This document shows positions 1 through 9,354 of a stretch of 54,903 nucleotides of DNA, in pieces (within the stretch, counting starts at the first letter, position 1; each line of letters begins with the position of its first letter). Under the pieces are notes generated by a model. It had not been told where the DNA came from. It ran no database searches and was given only the letters and a program-made list of their open reading frames with translations. The translations under genes and the position numbers were made by a program. The stretch spans positions 1 to 54,903 of the forward strand of contig JAQUQS010000005.1 in the NCBI GenBank assembly GCA_028715965.1. Reading direction: 5' to 3'. The DNA is from Candidatus Omnitrophota bacterium (lineage in GTDB: Bacteria > Omnitrophota > Gorgyraeia > Tantalellales > Tantalellaceae).

Positions 1-420
1 AAGCGCCCCGCCTATGGTCCCGGGTATCCCCGCCAACCCCTCGAATCCTGTAAGCCCTTTCCTGCAGGAGAACGACAATAACTCGTTCATCCTGAGCCCG
101 GCACCCGCGCGGACAAGACCGTTCTCCAGACATATGTCCCTGAATGACGGGAAAGAAAGGCTGATAATGGCCTTTTCGACATCTTCATCCGGAAAAAGGA
201 TGTTACTACCCATTCCAACGACCTTGTACGGTACTGCGTAAACCGTCAAGGCGCGCCTGATCCCGGCAAGCGCGTCCACGTTCTCCGGGACACACCAGGC
301 CATAGCCTTTCCACCTATACGTATGGTGCTGTTACGTGAAAGTTCGTGCCGCAGATGGACCCCGCCTCCTTCCACACAACAGACATCCTTTATAAAACTT
401 TCCAGATCATGCCCCGGCAC
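1..420 (-). CDS. murB: UDP-N-acetylenolpyruvoylglucosamine reductase MurB (partial, C-terminus outside window)
   Basis: MurB reduces UDP-GlcNAc-enolpyruvate to UDP-MurNAc, a cytosolic FAD-dependent step of peptidoglycan synthesis. The 140 visible residues read like the FAD-binding half of the family: RIGGKA near residue 35, VVGMGSN around 70 and GIPGTIGGAL at the window edge (the phosphate-binding signature). The best start is the GTG at 418-420, inside the last codons of murC (14-nt overlap); a nearby ATG is in another frame and soon hits a stop. It is the last visible gene of the dcw operon, and the overlap suggests translational coupling with murC. The missing C-terminal part lies before base 1. 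Confidence 0.9.
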   Translation of the reverse strand, partial: MPGHDLESFIKDVCCVEGGGVHLRHELSRNSTIRIGGKAMAWCVPENVDALAGIRRALTVYAVPYKVVGMGSNILFPDEDVEKAIISLSFPSFRDICLENGLVRAGAGLRMNELLSFSCRKGLTGFEGLAGIPGTIGGAL

Positions 421-1783
421 TTTTCGCCCCCAGACTTGTCAATATATGCGCGGCCACTTCACGTATGTCCCCGGCTCCCAGTACAAGCACCACATCCCCT
501 TTTCCAGCCATACCGGAGACCACATCCGGGATCTCATCCTTCCTTACGACGACAAGTCCCTTCCTGAATCCGGCCCTCTCGATAGTCTCTTTCAATCTAT
601 ATACGTTCACATCGGCCAATATATCCTCATCGGCCGAATATATATCCGTAAGCACCAGACCGTCCGCGTCGTCGAAGCAGGTAGAGAACTCATCCATAAG
701 GTCTTTTGTCCGGCTGTACCTGTGCGGCTGAAATACCGCTATGACCCTCCCGGAGGCATATTCCCTGGCGGCCCTTATCACCGACCGTATCTCCGTTGGA
801 TGATGCGCGTAATCCTCGTAGATCTCCACACCACACATTTTCCCGACAAGTTCGAACCTTCTCTTGACGCCGCGAAAAGAACCCACGGCATTTATGGCGT
901 CCTCCACAGGTATCCCCATCTCGCAGACCGCCCCCAAGGCCCCCAGGATATTCATCACGTTATAACGTCCCTTGAGAAGGCTTTTCACCTTTCCCGCGCT
1001 CTCGCCATGGATAAAAAGCTCGAACTCGATGCCCCTCGCCCACGACGGGGATTTGCATGAATAATCGAAGTCACCTTCTATCCCGAAACTTACCCTGCGA
1101 GCCCCGGAATGCCTGGCTATCCCGTCAAGCACACTATCTTCCCCGTTGTATATAAGCGTACCATCCCGGCTGATCCTTGAGATGAATTCGGAATAAGCGT
1201 CCACCAGATTGGTAAAAGTCCCGTAAAACTCCAGATGCTCCCTTTCTATGTTCGTAATGACCGCCAGGTCCGTGGATATGTTCCTGAAATAGCCGTCGCT
1301 CTCATCAACCTCGGCCACGACCAGCTCTTCCCCTCCATAACCCGCGTTCCCCCCCAGGGACAACACTTCTCCCCCGACTATGAATGTAGGGGACGATCCG
1401 GCGACACTGGATATATGCGCTACGAGCGAACTTGTGGTCGTCTTCCCGTGCGTTCCCGTAACGGAAACTGACATACCGGCCGCTGAAAGGAACCTGTTGA
1501 GTAATTCCCCCCTGGATATTACCGGTATCCCACACCTCTTTGCCGCTAATATCTCCGGGTTGTCATCCCGTATACAGGTAGACCTGACCACAAGGTCCGT
1601 ACCTTCCGCCAGGTTCTCATCCTGGTGCCCTTTGGATATCATTGCGCCTTCCCGGGCGAGACGATCCGTTATGCTATTCGGCCTGAGATCCGAGCCGCTT
1701 ACTTTATCCCCCTTCGACATGGATATCCCCGCCAGAGCACTCATGCCGATACCTCCGATACCTATGAAATGTATGTTCATCAT
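407..1783 (-). CDS. murC: UDP-N-acetylmuramate--L-alanine ligase MurC
   Basis: Cytosolic Mur ligase adding L-Ala to UDP-MurNAc with ATP, the first amino acid of the stem peptide. The 458 residues have the family layout: an N-terminal Rossmann segment (FIGIGGIGMSALA, residues 6-18), the ATP loop GTHGKTT at 110-116, a central AHHPTE segment and the C-terminal FQPHRYSRT region. Length is normal. Its ATG overlaps the murG stop (ATGATGA arrangement), so the two are coupled. Order murG-murC-murB is common in dcw clusters. Confidence 0.97.
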   Translation of the reverse strand: MMNIHFIGIGGIGMSALAGISMSKGDKVSGSDLRPNSITDRLAREGAMISKGHQDENLAEGTDLVVRSTCIRDDNPEILAAKRCGIPVISRGELLNRFLSAAGMSVSVTGTHGKTTTSSLVAHISSVAGSSPTFIVGGEVLSLGGNAGYGGEELVVAEVDESDGYFRNISTDLAVITNIEREHLEFYGTFTNLVDAYSEFISRISRDGTLIYNGEDSVLDGIARHSGARRVSFGIEGDFDYSCKSPSWARGIEFELFIHGESAGKVKSLLKGRYNVMNILGALGAVCEMGIPVEDAINAVGSFRGVKRRFELVGKMCGVEIYEDYAHHPTEIRSVIRAAREYASGRVIAVFQPHRYSRTKDLMDEFSTCFDDADGLVLTDIYSADEDILADVNVYRLKETIERAGFRKGLVVVRKDEIPDVVSGMAGKGDVVLVLGAGDIREVAAHILTSLGAKSAGA

Positions 1784-2904
1784 CGATCATTTCCTTTTTT
1801 CCCGGGCAAAGACATAACCTCCCTGGCCAGGCTCCTGGCCGAAAAGGGGTTAGCCAGCCTCGTAGCCGCCCTTGCGAGCAGCTCCCTCTTCATGTTGTTC
1901 GAGAACAATTCGTATATACATCCAGCCAGATCATCCGCGGATATATCCTTCTCTTCCATACATATCGCGGCGCCTGCCTCACTGAAATAACGCGCGTTAT
2001 GTCCCTGGCTGTTCCTCGGATTGGGATATGGCACCAGTACCATGGGACGACCGAAACACGCCAATTCGAAAACGGCCGCGGCACCCGCCCTGGAAACGGC
2101 CAGATCACATAAAGAATAAGCGTCACTGATCCTTTCCAGGAACGGCATGACCTTACCGGGAATGTCGTTCTCCCGGTAGAACTTCGAGGTCTCTTCTATA
2201 TCCGACCTTCCCGCCAGATGGAGGAACTGTATGCCGTCACCCTGTGGCATACCCTTTATCATAAGTGCCGCACGGGAAGATATCCGGTTAAGCGACGTCG
2301 CCCCCTGGCTACCACCCATTATAAGCACCGTGAACCTGTCCATCCTGAGACCCAGCCTTTCGCAAGCCCCGTTCCTGTCCCCGTAAAGAGAGTCCTTGCG
2401 CAAAGGATTGCCGGTATATACCACCTTCTCCTCGCTCCCGGGGAAATACTGCTCCGACCCCTTGAAGCTCACCGCTATAAGCCTCGCGATACGACTGAGC
2501 ATCTTGTTGGCCCTGCCAGGTACGACATTCTGTTCGTGGATCACCACAGGTGTCCCCATTATATAGGAAGCGATAGAGATCGTCCCGGATGAATATCCGC
2601 CGAATCCCACTACTACGTCCGGCCGGAACATAAGTATGGATATGAGCGAGCACACCGAATCACAGGACAGTTTCCAGGCAAAGACCACCCATTTGATGAT
2701 ATTGTGGCCTCTGGGCATGGGATTGGCCGAAAGATGCTCTTTCCTGTACTTGTACCCGCTCAATATATTAACATCCAGTCGTTTCTTGCTGGCCACGATC
2801 ATGATATCTGTTCCCCGGACTCCTTCACTTTCAAGGGCTTCAGCCAGAGCTATCGCGGGATATATATGCCCGCCGGACCCGCCCGCGGCAAGTATCACCT
2901 TCAT
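1780..2904 (-). CDS. murG: Lipid II synthase MurG (undecaprenyl-PP-MurNAc-pentapeptide GlcNAc transferase)
   Basis: MurG transfers GlcNAc from UDP-GlcNAc to lipid I at the inner face of the cytoplasmic membrane, giving lipid II. The N-terminus MKVILAAGGSGGHIYPA is the family glycine-rich loop. Later motifs include GFGGYSSG, HEQNVVPG, MGGSQGA and the donor-site segment SRAGAAAVFELACFGRP. I start at the ATG at 2902-2904, not the longer frame, because it begins exactly at the conserved glycine loop, sits 2 nt after the ftsW stop and is preceded by a GAGGCGGAG ribosome site inside ftsW. Product about 374 residues, normal for the family. Confidence 0.96.
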   Translation of the reverse strand: MKVILAAGGSGGHIYPAIALAEALESEGVRGTDIMIVASKKRLDVNILSGYKYRKEHLSANPMPRGHNIIKWVVFAWKLSCDSVCSLISILMFRPDVVVGFGGYSSGTISIASYIMGTPVVIHEQNVVPGRANKMLSRIARLIAVSFKGSEQYFPGSEEKVVYTGNPLRKDSLYGDRNGACERLGLRMDRFTVLIMGGSQGATSLNRISSRAALMIKGMPQGDGIQFLHLAGRSDIEETSKFYRENDIPGKVMPFLERISDAYSLCDLAVSRAGAAAVFELACFGRPMVLVPYPNPRNSQGHNARYFSEAGAAICMEEKDISADDLAGCIYELFSNNMKRELLARAATRLANPFSARSLAREVMSLPGKKGNDR

Positions 2905-2906
2905 AT

Positions 2907-3992
2907 TTACTCCGCCTCTCTGGACAAATTGAATATTATCCCCATTACAGCCATATGGCACACCAGGGAACTTCCGCCATAACTGATGAACGGTAGGGGA
3001 AGCCCCTTGGTCGGTAACATACCGGTAGACACCCCGATATTAACTATCGTCTCAAAAGCTATCATGAGGGCTATCCCAAGAACTACCCTGGAAGAAAAAA
3101 CATCATTTATCCTCAAGGCTATCCTGAACATATACAGGACAAGCAGCGCGAAAAGAAGCAGAACGGATAGGGCCCCAACCACTCCCAGTTCCTCCCCGAT
3201 TATAGCAAAAATGAAGTCGGTATGTGACTGTGGTAAGTAGAATAATTTCTGTTTGGACTGGCCCAGCCCTACTCCCAGGAACCCTCCCGATCCTATGGCG
3301 ATAAAGGATTGGTAAAGCTGGTATCCGGCTCCTTCCTTATACTGGAAAGGATCAAGAAAAGCCATTATCCTTCGCACACGGTAAGCTTTCAACCTGACAG
3401 CCGCGTACAACGCCGGAAGCATACACATGATGAGCGCTCCGATGTGGGTCATCCTGGCGCCGGAAATAAAAAGTAGCACCCCGGAAACGAAAAGCACCGA
3501 TACCGCGGTCCCCATATCCGGCTCTATGAGTATCATGCCTGCTACGAACCCGGATACAATAAGCGGAGGAAAGAACCCATACATCAGGTCCTTCATAAGA
3601 TATCTTTTCCTGGACATAAGGTCCGCCAGGTATATGATTATGGCGAATTTAGCGAATTCCGACGGTTGTATACTAAGACCTGCTATCCTAAGCCACCGTT
3701 TAGCGCCGCCTCCCGCCACTCCTATGCCCGGGACAAGGACAGCAACCAACAACAATACGGCCAGACACAATATCCATCTGGCGTTATCTTCGAGCCACTT
3801 CCGTTGTGTCATCATCATGATCACGCATGCCGCGACACCTCCCGCCAGATACACCAGGTGTCTCTTAACGAAATACATGCTGTCACCATAGTTATCATAA
3901 GCATAGACTGCGCTTGAGGAATATATCATGACGATCCCGGTCATAAGAAGGGCCGCAACTATTATCAATACTTTTCTCGCGTCTTTGCTCAT
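2907..3992 (-). CDS. ftsW: Septal peptidoglycan polymerase FtsW (SEDS family)
   Basis: Polytopic SEDS glycosyltransferase that polymerises lipid II at the division septum together with the FtsI transpeptidase. 361 residues, about ten hydrophobic segments, and the SEDS signatures: a large loop with SIQPSEFAK, the segment SHTDFIFAIIGEELG, and near the C-terminus PTKGLPLPFISYGGSS. Position between murD and murG in the dcw cluster favours FtsW over RodA. Ribosome site GGAAG before the ATG; the stop is 2 nt from murG. Confidence 0.95.
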   Translation of the reverse strand: MSKDARKVLIIVAALLMTGIVMIYSSSAVYAYDNYGDSMYFVKRHLVYLAGGVAACVIMMMTQRKWLEDNARWILCLAVLLLVAVLVPGIGVAGGGAKRWLRIAGLSIQPSEFAKFAIIIYLADLMSRKRYLMKDLMYGFFPPLIVSGFVAGMILIEPDMGTAVSVLFVSGVLLFISGARMTHIGALIMCMLPALYAAVRLKAYRVRRIMAFLDPFQYKEGAGYQLYQSFIAIGSGGFLGVGLGQSKQKLFYLPQSHTDFIFAIIGEELGVVGALSVLLLFALLVLYMFRIALRINDVFSSRVVLGIALMIAFETIVNIGVSTGMLPTKGLPLPFISYGGSSLVCHMAVMGIIFNLSREAE

Positions 3993-4013
3993 TTATTCTT
4001 CCGTAAGGTCATC

Positions 4014-5381
4014 CTATACTCCGCCCTTGGTCACCGGGATACGCGTAACGGTATCAACGGCCTTCCTGAAATCCAGGCCTCTTTCCTTGTAGTTCTTATA
4101 CATATCAAAACTCGAACACATTGGGGAAAGCATCACCACTTCGCCGGGCCTGGCCAGCGTCGCGGACCTGGAAACCGCGTCGGCCATATCCCGGGCGAAA
4201 TAACACGGCACCGTTTTTTCGAAAGTACCGGATATACGTTGTGCCGCCTCTCCGATCAGGACAAAAGCGCTGACCTTATCCCCCACAAGTCCTTTTATGG
4301 CGGCATAGTCCCCGCCCTTGTCCCTTCCTCCGGCGATAAGCACAACCTTCTTGTCAAGCGATCCGAGCGCCCTGGCGGTCGCGTCTATGTTCGTCGCCTT
4401 GGAATCATCGATAAAATCCACACCTCCGTATGTAGCGACCGTCTGGAAACGATGCTCAAGCGGATGGAACGACTTTACCCCCTTAATTATGGCCCCGCTA
4501 TCCACTCCCAGTATCTGGCACACCATCGCGCTCGAGGCCACATTCTCAAGGTTATGCTCTCCGCTCATGGGCATATCCTCTCCCTTTATGACCGCATCGG
4601 CCAATCCTTTGGTCAATATGTGCACGTCCCGTCCGTGGATCGCCACACCGTCTCCCTCCCTGCCGAAAAACCTTACTTTCGCTTTTACTCCGGAAAGGAG
4701 AGGGTCCTCCCTCATCGATCCGTTCATAATAGCCCAGTCCGCCCCGGATTGGTTCATGAATATCCTGAATTTCGCGACCCGGTACTGCTCCATATTCACG
4801 TGCCTGTCGTAGTGGTCCTCTGTTATATTGAGAAGTAACGCTATATAAGGCTGGAAATCCTTTATGGTCTCAAGCTGGTATGAACTTACCTCTACGACCG
4901 CCACGCTCTTATCTCCGAGCTTATCGACCTCCCCACTCAATGGGTTGCCGATATTCCCGCATACTATATTATGCACACCCGCTTCCGTGAGCATGTTCCC
5001 TATCAGCCGACAGGTCGTGCTTTTCCCATTAGTACCCGTAACCGCCACTATGGGCGCTTTACAAAACAGGTATCCTAGCTCCAGTTCCCCGATAACGGGG
5101 ACATCCCGTTCGATCACACCGCGCTCCCGGAGGGCCTTAATATCCACACCCGGGCTTGTCACCACGAGTTCCGCGCCGGCGCAGAAAGCGGACGTATTCG
5201 CCCCGATCTCGATGTCGATCCCCAGGTCCTGCAGTTCTTTCTTCTTGAGCTCCATCCCGGGACCGGCTGAGGACTCACTCACGCGCGCGATCGCGCCTGC
5301 GGCCCTCAAAAGGGCGGCCGAAGCCTTACCGCTCTCGCCCAGCCCAAGAACAAGTACTTTTTTGCCGCTAAAGTCCGGCAT
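4014..5381 (-). CDS. murD: UDP-N-acetylmuramoyl-L-alanine--D-glutamate ligase MurD
   Basis: Cytosolic ligase adding D-Glu to UDP-MurNAc-Ala. Shows the Rossmann start KKVLVLGLGESGKA, the ATP loop GTNGKST at about 116-122, NITEDHYDRH in the central domain and DDSKATNIDAT plus AGGRDKGGD in the C-terminal half. I choose the second of two ATGs (5379-5381): GGGAGG abuts the first ATG but lies 6 nt before the second. About 455 residues, normal. Follows mraY closely and precedes ftsW. Confidence 0.96.
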   Translation of the reverse strand: MPDFSGKKVLVLGLGESGKASAALLRAAGAIARVSESSAGPGMELKKKELQDLGIDIEIGANTSAFCAGAELVVTSPGVDIKALRERGVIERDVPVIGELELGYLFCKAPIVAVTGTNGKSTTCRLIGNMLTEAGVHNIVCGNIGNPLSGEVDKLGDKSVAVVEVSSYQLETIKDFQPYIALLLNITEDHYDRHVNMEQYRVAKFRIFMNQSGADWAIMNGSMREDPLLSGVKAKVRFFGREGDGVAIHGRDVHILTKGLADAVIKGEDMPMSGEHNLENVASSAMVCQILGVDSGAIIKGVKSFHPLEHRFQTVATYGGVDFIDDSKATNIDATARALGSLDKKVVLIAGGRDKGGDYAAIKGLVGDKVSAFVLIGEAAQRISGTFEKTVPCYFARDMADAVSRSATLARPGEVVMLSPMCSSFDMYKNYKERGLDFRKAVDTVTRIPVTKGGV

Positions 5382-5398
5382 ATACATCCTCCCAGAGC

Positions 5399-6487
5399 CT
5401 AACGTACTTTGAGTGTCGCCATGCTGAGCATCGCCAGTATGGCGGCTACTATCCAGAAACGCACGGTTATCTTGGATTCATGCCACCCTTTCATCTGGAA
5501 ATGATGGTGTATCGGCGTCATGAGGAACATCCGTTTCTTCCTGTATTTACAGGATGCCACCTGCAGCATAACAGATAACGTTTCCACAACAAGTACTCCC
5601 CCTACAATGAAAAGCAATACCTCTTTCTTGATGAGAACGCTCACGGTGGCGAGAGCGCCCCCAATGGCGAGAGAACCCGTATCCCCCATGAACACCGTCG
5701 CGGGATGGCAATTGAACCAAAGGAACCCCAGACCCGCGCCGGTAAGCGCGGCGCAGAACACCGTGAGCTCGCCCGCCCCGGGCAGGTAGAACACCTGGAG
5801 ATATTCGCTCATGGCGGCATGGCCGGTTATATAACTCATGACAGAATACGTGATAGATATGAAGATCACGCACCCGATGGCCAGCCCGTCCAGGCCATCC
5901 GTAAGATTAACAGCATTGGAGGTCCCCACAATGACAAAGAACACGAATACGATGTAGAATAATCCCAGATTGGCTATCGCGTTCTTCATGAAAGGAATAT
6001 AAAGTTCCGTACCGATCGCGGCATTCCTGTAGACAAAAAGGCCTACAATAAGAGCGAAAACGGTCTGTCCGAACAGTTTGGTTATAGCCCTTACGCCTTT
6101 CGAGCTTTTATTTCGCAATTTAATACCGTCGTCTATCACCCCGATAATACCCAGCCATACCATAGACCCGGCTGCCAGTATAATAAGGTCGTTATCCGGC
6201 CTGCACCACAGGAAAGTGGATAAAAGCACAGCCATGATTATGAGCACTCCTCCCATGGTCGGAGTGCCCTCTTTATGTTTGTGATGGTCGTATATGCCAT
6301 CTACGTGCTCTTTCCTCACATATTGCCCCACCTTAAGTCGACGCAACATATCTATTACATATGGCCCCAGGATAACGCAGATAAGGAAAGATGTGATCGC
6401 GGCCATGCTCGCCCTGAAAGTTATGTACCTGAACACATTGAAGCCGAACCATATCTCCCTCAGCGGATACAGTAAGTAGTAAAACAT
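5399..6487 (-). CDS. mraY: Phospho-N-acetylmuramoyl-pentapeptide transferase MraY
   Basis: Integral membrane enzyme transferring phospho-MurNAc-pentapeptide to undecaprenyl phosphate (lipid I). 362 residues with about ten membrane segments. Key motifs are TPTMGG in the first third, NAVNLTDGLDGLAIG (the aspartate-rich catalytic loop), FMGDTGSLAIGG and PIHHHFQMKGWHE near the C-terminus. Its start overlaps the end of murF by 28 nt and is preceded by GGAGG, so it is probably coupled to murF translation. Confidence 0.97.
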   Translation of the reverse strand: MFYYLLYPLREIWFGFNVFRYITFRASMAAITSFLICVILGPYVIDMLRRLKVGQYVRKEHVDGIYDHHKHKEGTPTMGGVLIIMAVLLSTFLWCRPDNDLIILAAGSMVWLGIIGVIDDGIKLRNKSSKGVRAITKLFGQTVFALIVGLFVYRNAAIGTELYIPFMKNAIANLGLFYIVFVFFVIVGTSNAVNLTDGLDGLAIGCVIFISITYSVMSYITGHAAMSEYLQVFYLPGAGELTVFCAALTGAGLGFLWFNCHPATVFMGDTGSLAIGGALATVSVLIKKEVLLFIVGGVLVVETLSVMLQVASCKYRKKRMFLMTPIHHHFQMKGWHESKITVRFWIVAAILAMLSMATLKVR

Positions 6488-7848
6488 TTGATCACTTCCT
6501 CCATTCTGGCGCCACGCGACCCTTTTACGAGAACGATATTCCTGCCGCCCCCGAGCTCCATCAAGGTCCGGGCCGCATCAGCATGTCCGGGAACAGCGAA
6601 TACCCGATCCGGGGCCATACCTCCCACGCGAGCGCCCTCGGCTATATACCCGGCTTCTTTCCCGACCGTAATAAGAAAATCCACTTTTCTCGCCGCTACG
6701 TTCTCTCCCACCTCAGAATGCATCCTGCGGCTACCTTCCCCCAGTTCCAGCATCTGGCCGGCTACTACCCCCTTGAGACATCCCTCGCATTCCGTGTTTT
6801 CCAGCACATCCAGGGCTGACATGAAAGAATCCGGGTTGGCGTTATAAGCGTCATTGATGAAAAGAGCCGGGCCGACCCGCATCCTTTCAAGCCGCATACC
6901 GGGAAGCCTTACGTCCTTAATGGCCGCCCTGGCCGCCTCGCAGGTAACTCCCAGGCTCATAGCGACACTTATCGCGGCGGCTGCGTTATATATATTGTGA
7001 CGGCCGAACACGGGAGCGGAAAAATCCATCCCATTAAGTTTGAACATACATCCTTCAGGGGTATGTTCCACGTCTGATATGATAAAGTCGTTATTTTCTT
7101 TTTCACCAAAAAAATGCATGGTGATCCCGCCTGTTCGAGAAGGCACTTTGCCCAGAAGATCGTCATCCCCATTAATAAAAGCCTCCCTGCGGCCGGCAAG
7201 ATGGCGCAGGATAGATATCTTTTCCTCAAAAACACCTTTCCTGTCACCGAACCCCTCGAGGTGCCCCCTCCCGATATTGGTAATGACCGCTATGTCCGGT
7301 TCGGCTACGTCCGCCAGGGCGGCGATCTCACCCTTATTATTTGTGCCTATCTCACAGACCAACACCTCGCACCCTTCGTCAAGATCGAACAGGGTACGGG
7401 TCACTCCTACGATGTTGTTATATGAAGCTTTGCTTTTTTCCGCGCGGAAAGACGTACTTAAGATCCCATGTATCATATCTTTAACGGAAGTCTTTCCGTT
7501 AGTACCGGTGACCGCGATGACCAGCGCCTTTGCCCTGCTTCGTACATAATGAGCAAGCCGGGACATGGCTTCGAGGGTATCATCTACTATTAATATCGGG
7601 ATAGAGGTCCGGCTTTCACAGGATAACCGTGGTACTTCCTCCGCCATGACACATCCGGCTCCGGAAATAACGGCCTCCCCTATAAAATCATGCCCATCAT
7701 AGTTCCTGCCGCGAATAGCTATGAACAGGTCCCCGCGTCTTACCGCCCGGGAGTCCGTGGAAACACCTTTTATTGCCAGATCATCCGTTCCGGATAAAAT
7801 CCGGCCCCCGGCAATACTGGCTGCCTCTTTTAAGGAAATGCCTATCAT
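6460..7848 (-). CDS. murF: UDP-N-acetylmuramoyl-tripeptide--D-alanyl-D-alanine ligase MurF
   Basis: Adds D-Ala-D-Ala to the tripeptide precursor in the cytosol. 462 residues; N-terminal substrate domain with STDSRAVRRGDLFIAIRG, ATP loop GTNGKTS at 115-121, KASYNNIVGVTRTLF and NIGRGHLEGFG in the centre, and NDAYNANPDS in the C-terminal domain. All typical. The ribosome site is weak. Lies between murE (37-nt gap) and mraY (overlap), the standard dcw order. Confidence 0.96.
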   Translation of the reverse strand: MIGISLKEAASIAGGRILSGTDDLAIKGVSTDSRAVRRGDLFIAIRGRNYDGHDFIGEAVISGAGCVMAEEVPRLSCESRTSIPILIVDDTLEAMSRLAHYVRSRAKALVIAVTGTNGKTSVKDMIHGILSTSFRAEKSKASYNNIVGVTRTLFDLDEGCEVLVCEIGTNNKGEIAALADVAEPDIAVITNIGRGHLEGFGDRKGVFEEKISILRHLAGRREAFINGDDDLLGKVPSRTGGITMHFFGEKENNDFIISDVEHTPEGCMFKLNGMDFSAPVFGRHNIYNAAAAISVAMSLGVTCEAARAAIKDVRLPGMRLERMRVGPALFINDAYNANPDSFMSALDVLENTECEGCLKGVVAGQMLELGEGSRRMHSEVGENVAARKVDFLITVGKEAGYIAEGARVGGMAPDRVFAVPGHADAARTLMELGGGRNIVLVKGSRGARMEEVIKCFTTYCIR

Positions 7849-7885
7849 ATGATCGAAGATCTTTCTAAAAAGGTCAGAAAACCCG

Positions 7886-9340
7886 TCAAAAACCCATTTG
7901 TCCCAATATCTTCAGGGCTGTTTCCTTGTCATTGAAATAGCGTACTTCCCGGCCTATTACCTGATAATCCTCGTGCCCTTTACCCGCAATAAGCACAACA
8001 TCGCCCTGAACGGCCATACCTAAAGCTTTTCTTATGGCCTCTTCCCGCTCCATAATTATACTATAATTACCATGTCCAATCATACCCTTTTCTATATCCA
8101 TTATTATGTCATGCGGGGCCTCTTCCCTGGGATTATCGTTAGTGAGCAGTGTATGGTCACACATACTGACAGATATCTTTCCCATTAACGGTCTTTTCGC
8201 CCGGTCACGGTTCCCCCCGCATCCGAAAACACAGTATACCTTACCCTTATTCAGCCCCTTAAGCGTCCCTATCACTTTTTCCAGGGCGTCAGGCGTATGG
8301 GCGTAATCAACAAAAACGGTGAACGGTGCCTTTGACACGACTATGTCGAGCCGCCCGGGGACCGGAGGCATTTCCTCCACAGCTTTTTTAACAAGCGCGA
8401 GGTCCAGGTCCTGGTCGGACAAAGCGGCTGTAGCCGCGAGTATGTTATAAATATTATGCCTGCCAATAAGCCTTGTCACAACGTTAACACGCCCAATGGG
8501 CTCCACCACTATATCGAACCGGCTACGGTCCGGGTAAAGTTCAATATTTTCCGCCATGATGTCAGCCTTGTTCTCCACCCCGAAGGTCTTGGCCCTGACC
8601 GGGCCTAGACCGTTGAATGCCGTCGTGACAAGAGGCGTGTCCATATTGACCACCGCGATGCCATCGGGTTTTAAATATTTGAATATCTTCATCTTCTCTT
8701 TCAGGTAATTGTCCATGGATATATGATAATCCAGATGCTCCGGGGTAATGTTGGTAAATACAGCGGCATCGAGATCGATACCACTTAATCTTTTCTGGCT
8801 AAGCGCGTGGCTGGACACTTCGATAACAGCGGCCTTTTTTCCGGAATCTATCATTTCGTTAAGTAACCTGTTAAGACTGATCACATCAGGGGTGGTCAGG
8901 GAAGAGCGCGTCACTTCGTCGCCCCTGGTCTTGTTAAAGACCGTACTTATGAACCCGGAAGGCATCCCGTGGCACGCGAGTATCCTGTCGACAAGAAATG
9001 TGGTCGTCGTCTTTCCATTGGTCCCAGTAATACCGAACGTCCTGAGATAATCGGACGGCTCCCCGAACACGTGCCTCACTATCTGACCAAGCGCTTCCCT
9101 GGCATCCTTGACGATAATAAGTTTTTCCATATCACTATCGGACATCCCCAAGGGTACCTTCTCGCAGACAACCCCCGCGGCCCCTTTGGCGAGGGCCTCG
9201 CGTATGAAATCATGCCCGCTATTCACGGTCCCGTCTATTGCCACGAACACATCACCATCGGATACCATACGGGAATCCGCTTTGATGTTCCTTTCGGTAA
9301 CATTAGTTCTGTAAAATAGTATCTCTAATCCCCTGTCCAT
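7886..9340 (-). CDS. murE: UDP-N-acetylmuramoyl-L-alanyl-D-glutamate--2,6-diaminopimelate ligase MurE
   Basis: Adds the third stem-peptide residue. The ATP loop GTNGKTT is at 106-112; SSLTTPD and EVSSHAL follow. The DNPR motif near residue 405 (in LLTNDNPREEAP) is the established marker of meso-diaminopimelate specificity, as opposed to lysine, which points to DAP-type peptidoglycan. 484 residues, normal. An AGGA ribosome site precedes the ATG, and the gene follows the ftsI stop by 14 nt. Confidence 0.96.
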   Translation of the reverse strand: MDRGLEILFYRTNVTERNIKADSRMVSDGDVFVAIDGTVNSGHDFIREALAKGAAGVVCEKVPLGMSDSDMEKLIIVKDAREALGQIVRHVFGEPSDYLRTFGITGTNGKTTTTFLVDRILACHGMPSGFISTVFNKTRGDEVTRSSLTTPDVISLNRLLNEMIDSGKKAAVIEVSSHALSQKRLSGIDLDAAVFTNITPEHLDYHISMDNYLKEKMKIFKYLKPDGIAVVNMDTPLVTTAFNGLGPVRAKTFGVENKADIMAENIELYPDRSRFDIVVEPIGRVNVVTRLIGRHNIYNILAATAALSDQDLDLALVKKAVEEMPPVPGRLDIVVSKAPFTVFVDYAHTPDALEKVIGTLKGLNKGKVYCVFGCGGNRDRAKRPLMGKISVSMCDHTLLTNDNPREEAPHDIIMDIEKGMIGHGNYSIIMEREEAIRKALGMAVQGDVVLIAGKGHEDYQVIGREVRYFNDKETALKILGQMGF

Positions 9341-9354
9341 CCCATTCCTATCTG

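Noticed and set aside
323-1060. 245-codon plus-strand reading frame
   Set aside because: It lies antisense to murC, whose Mur-ligase motifs are unmistakable, and encodes a His/Pro/Arg-rich protein typical of a shadow frame.
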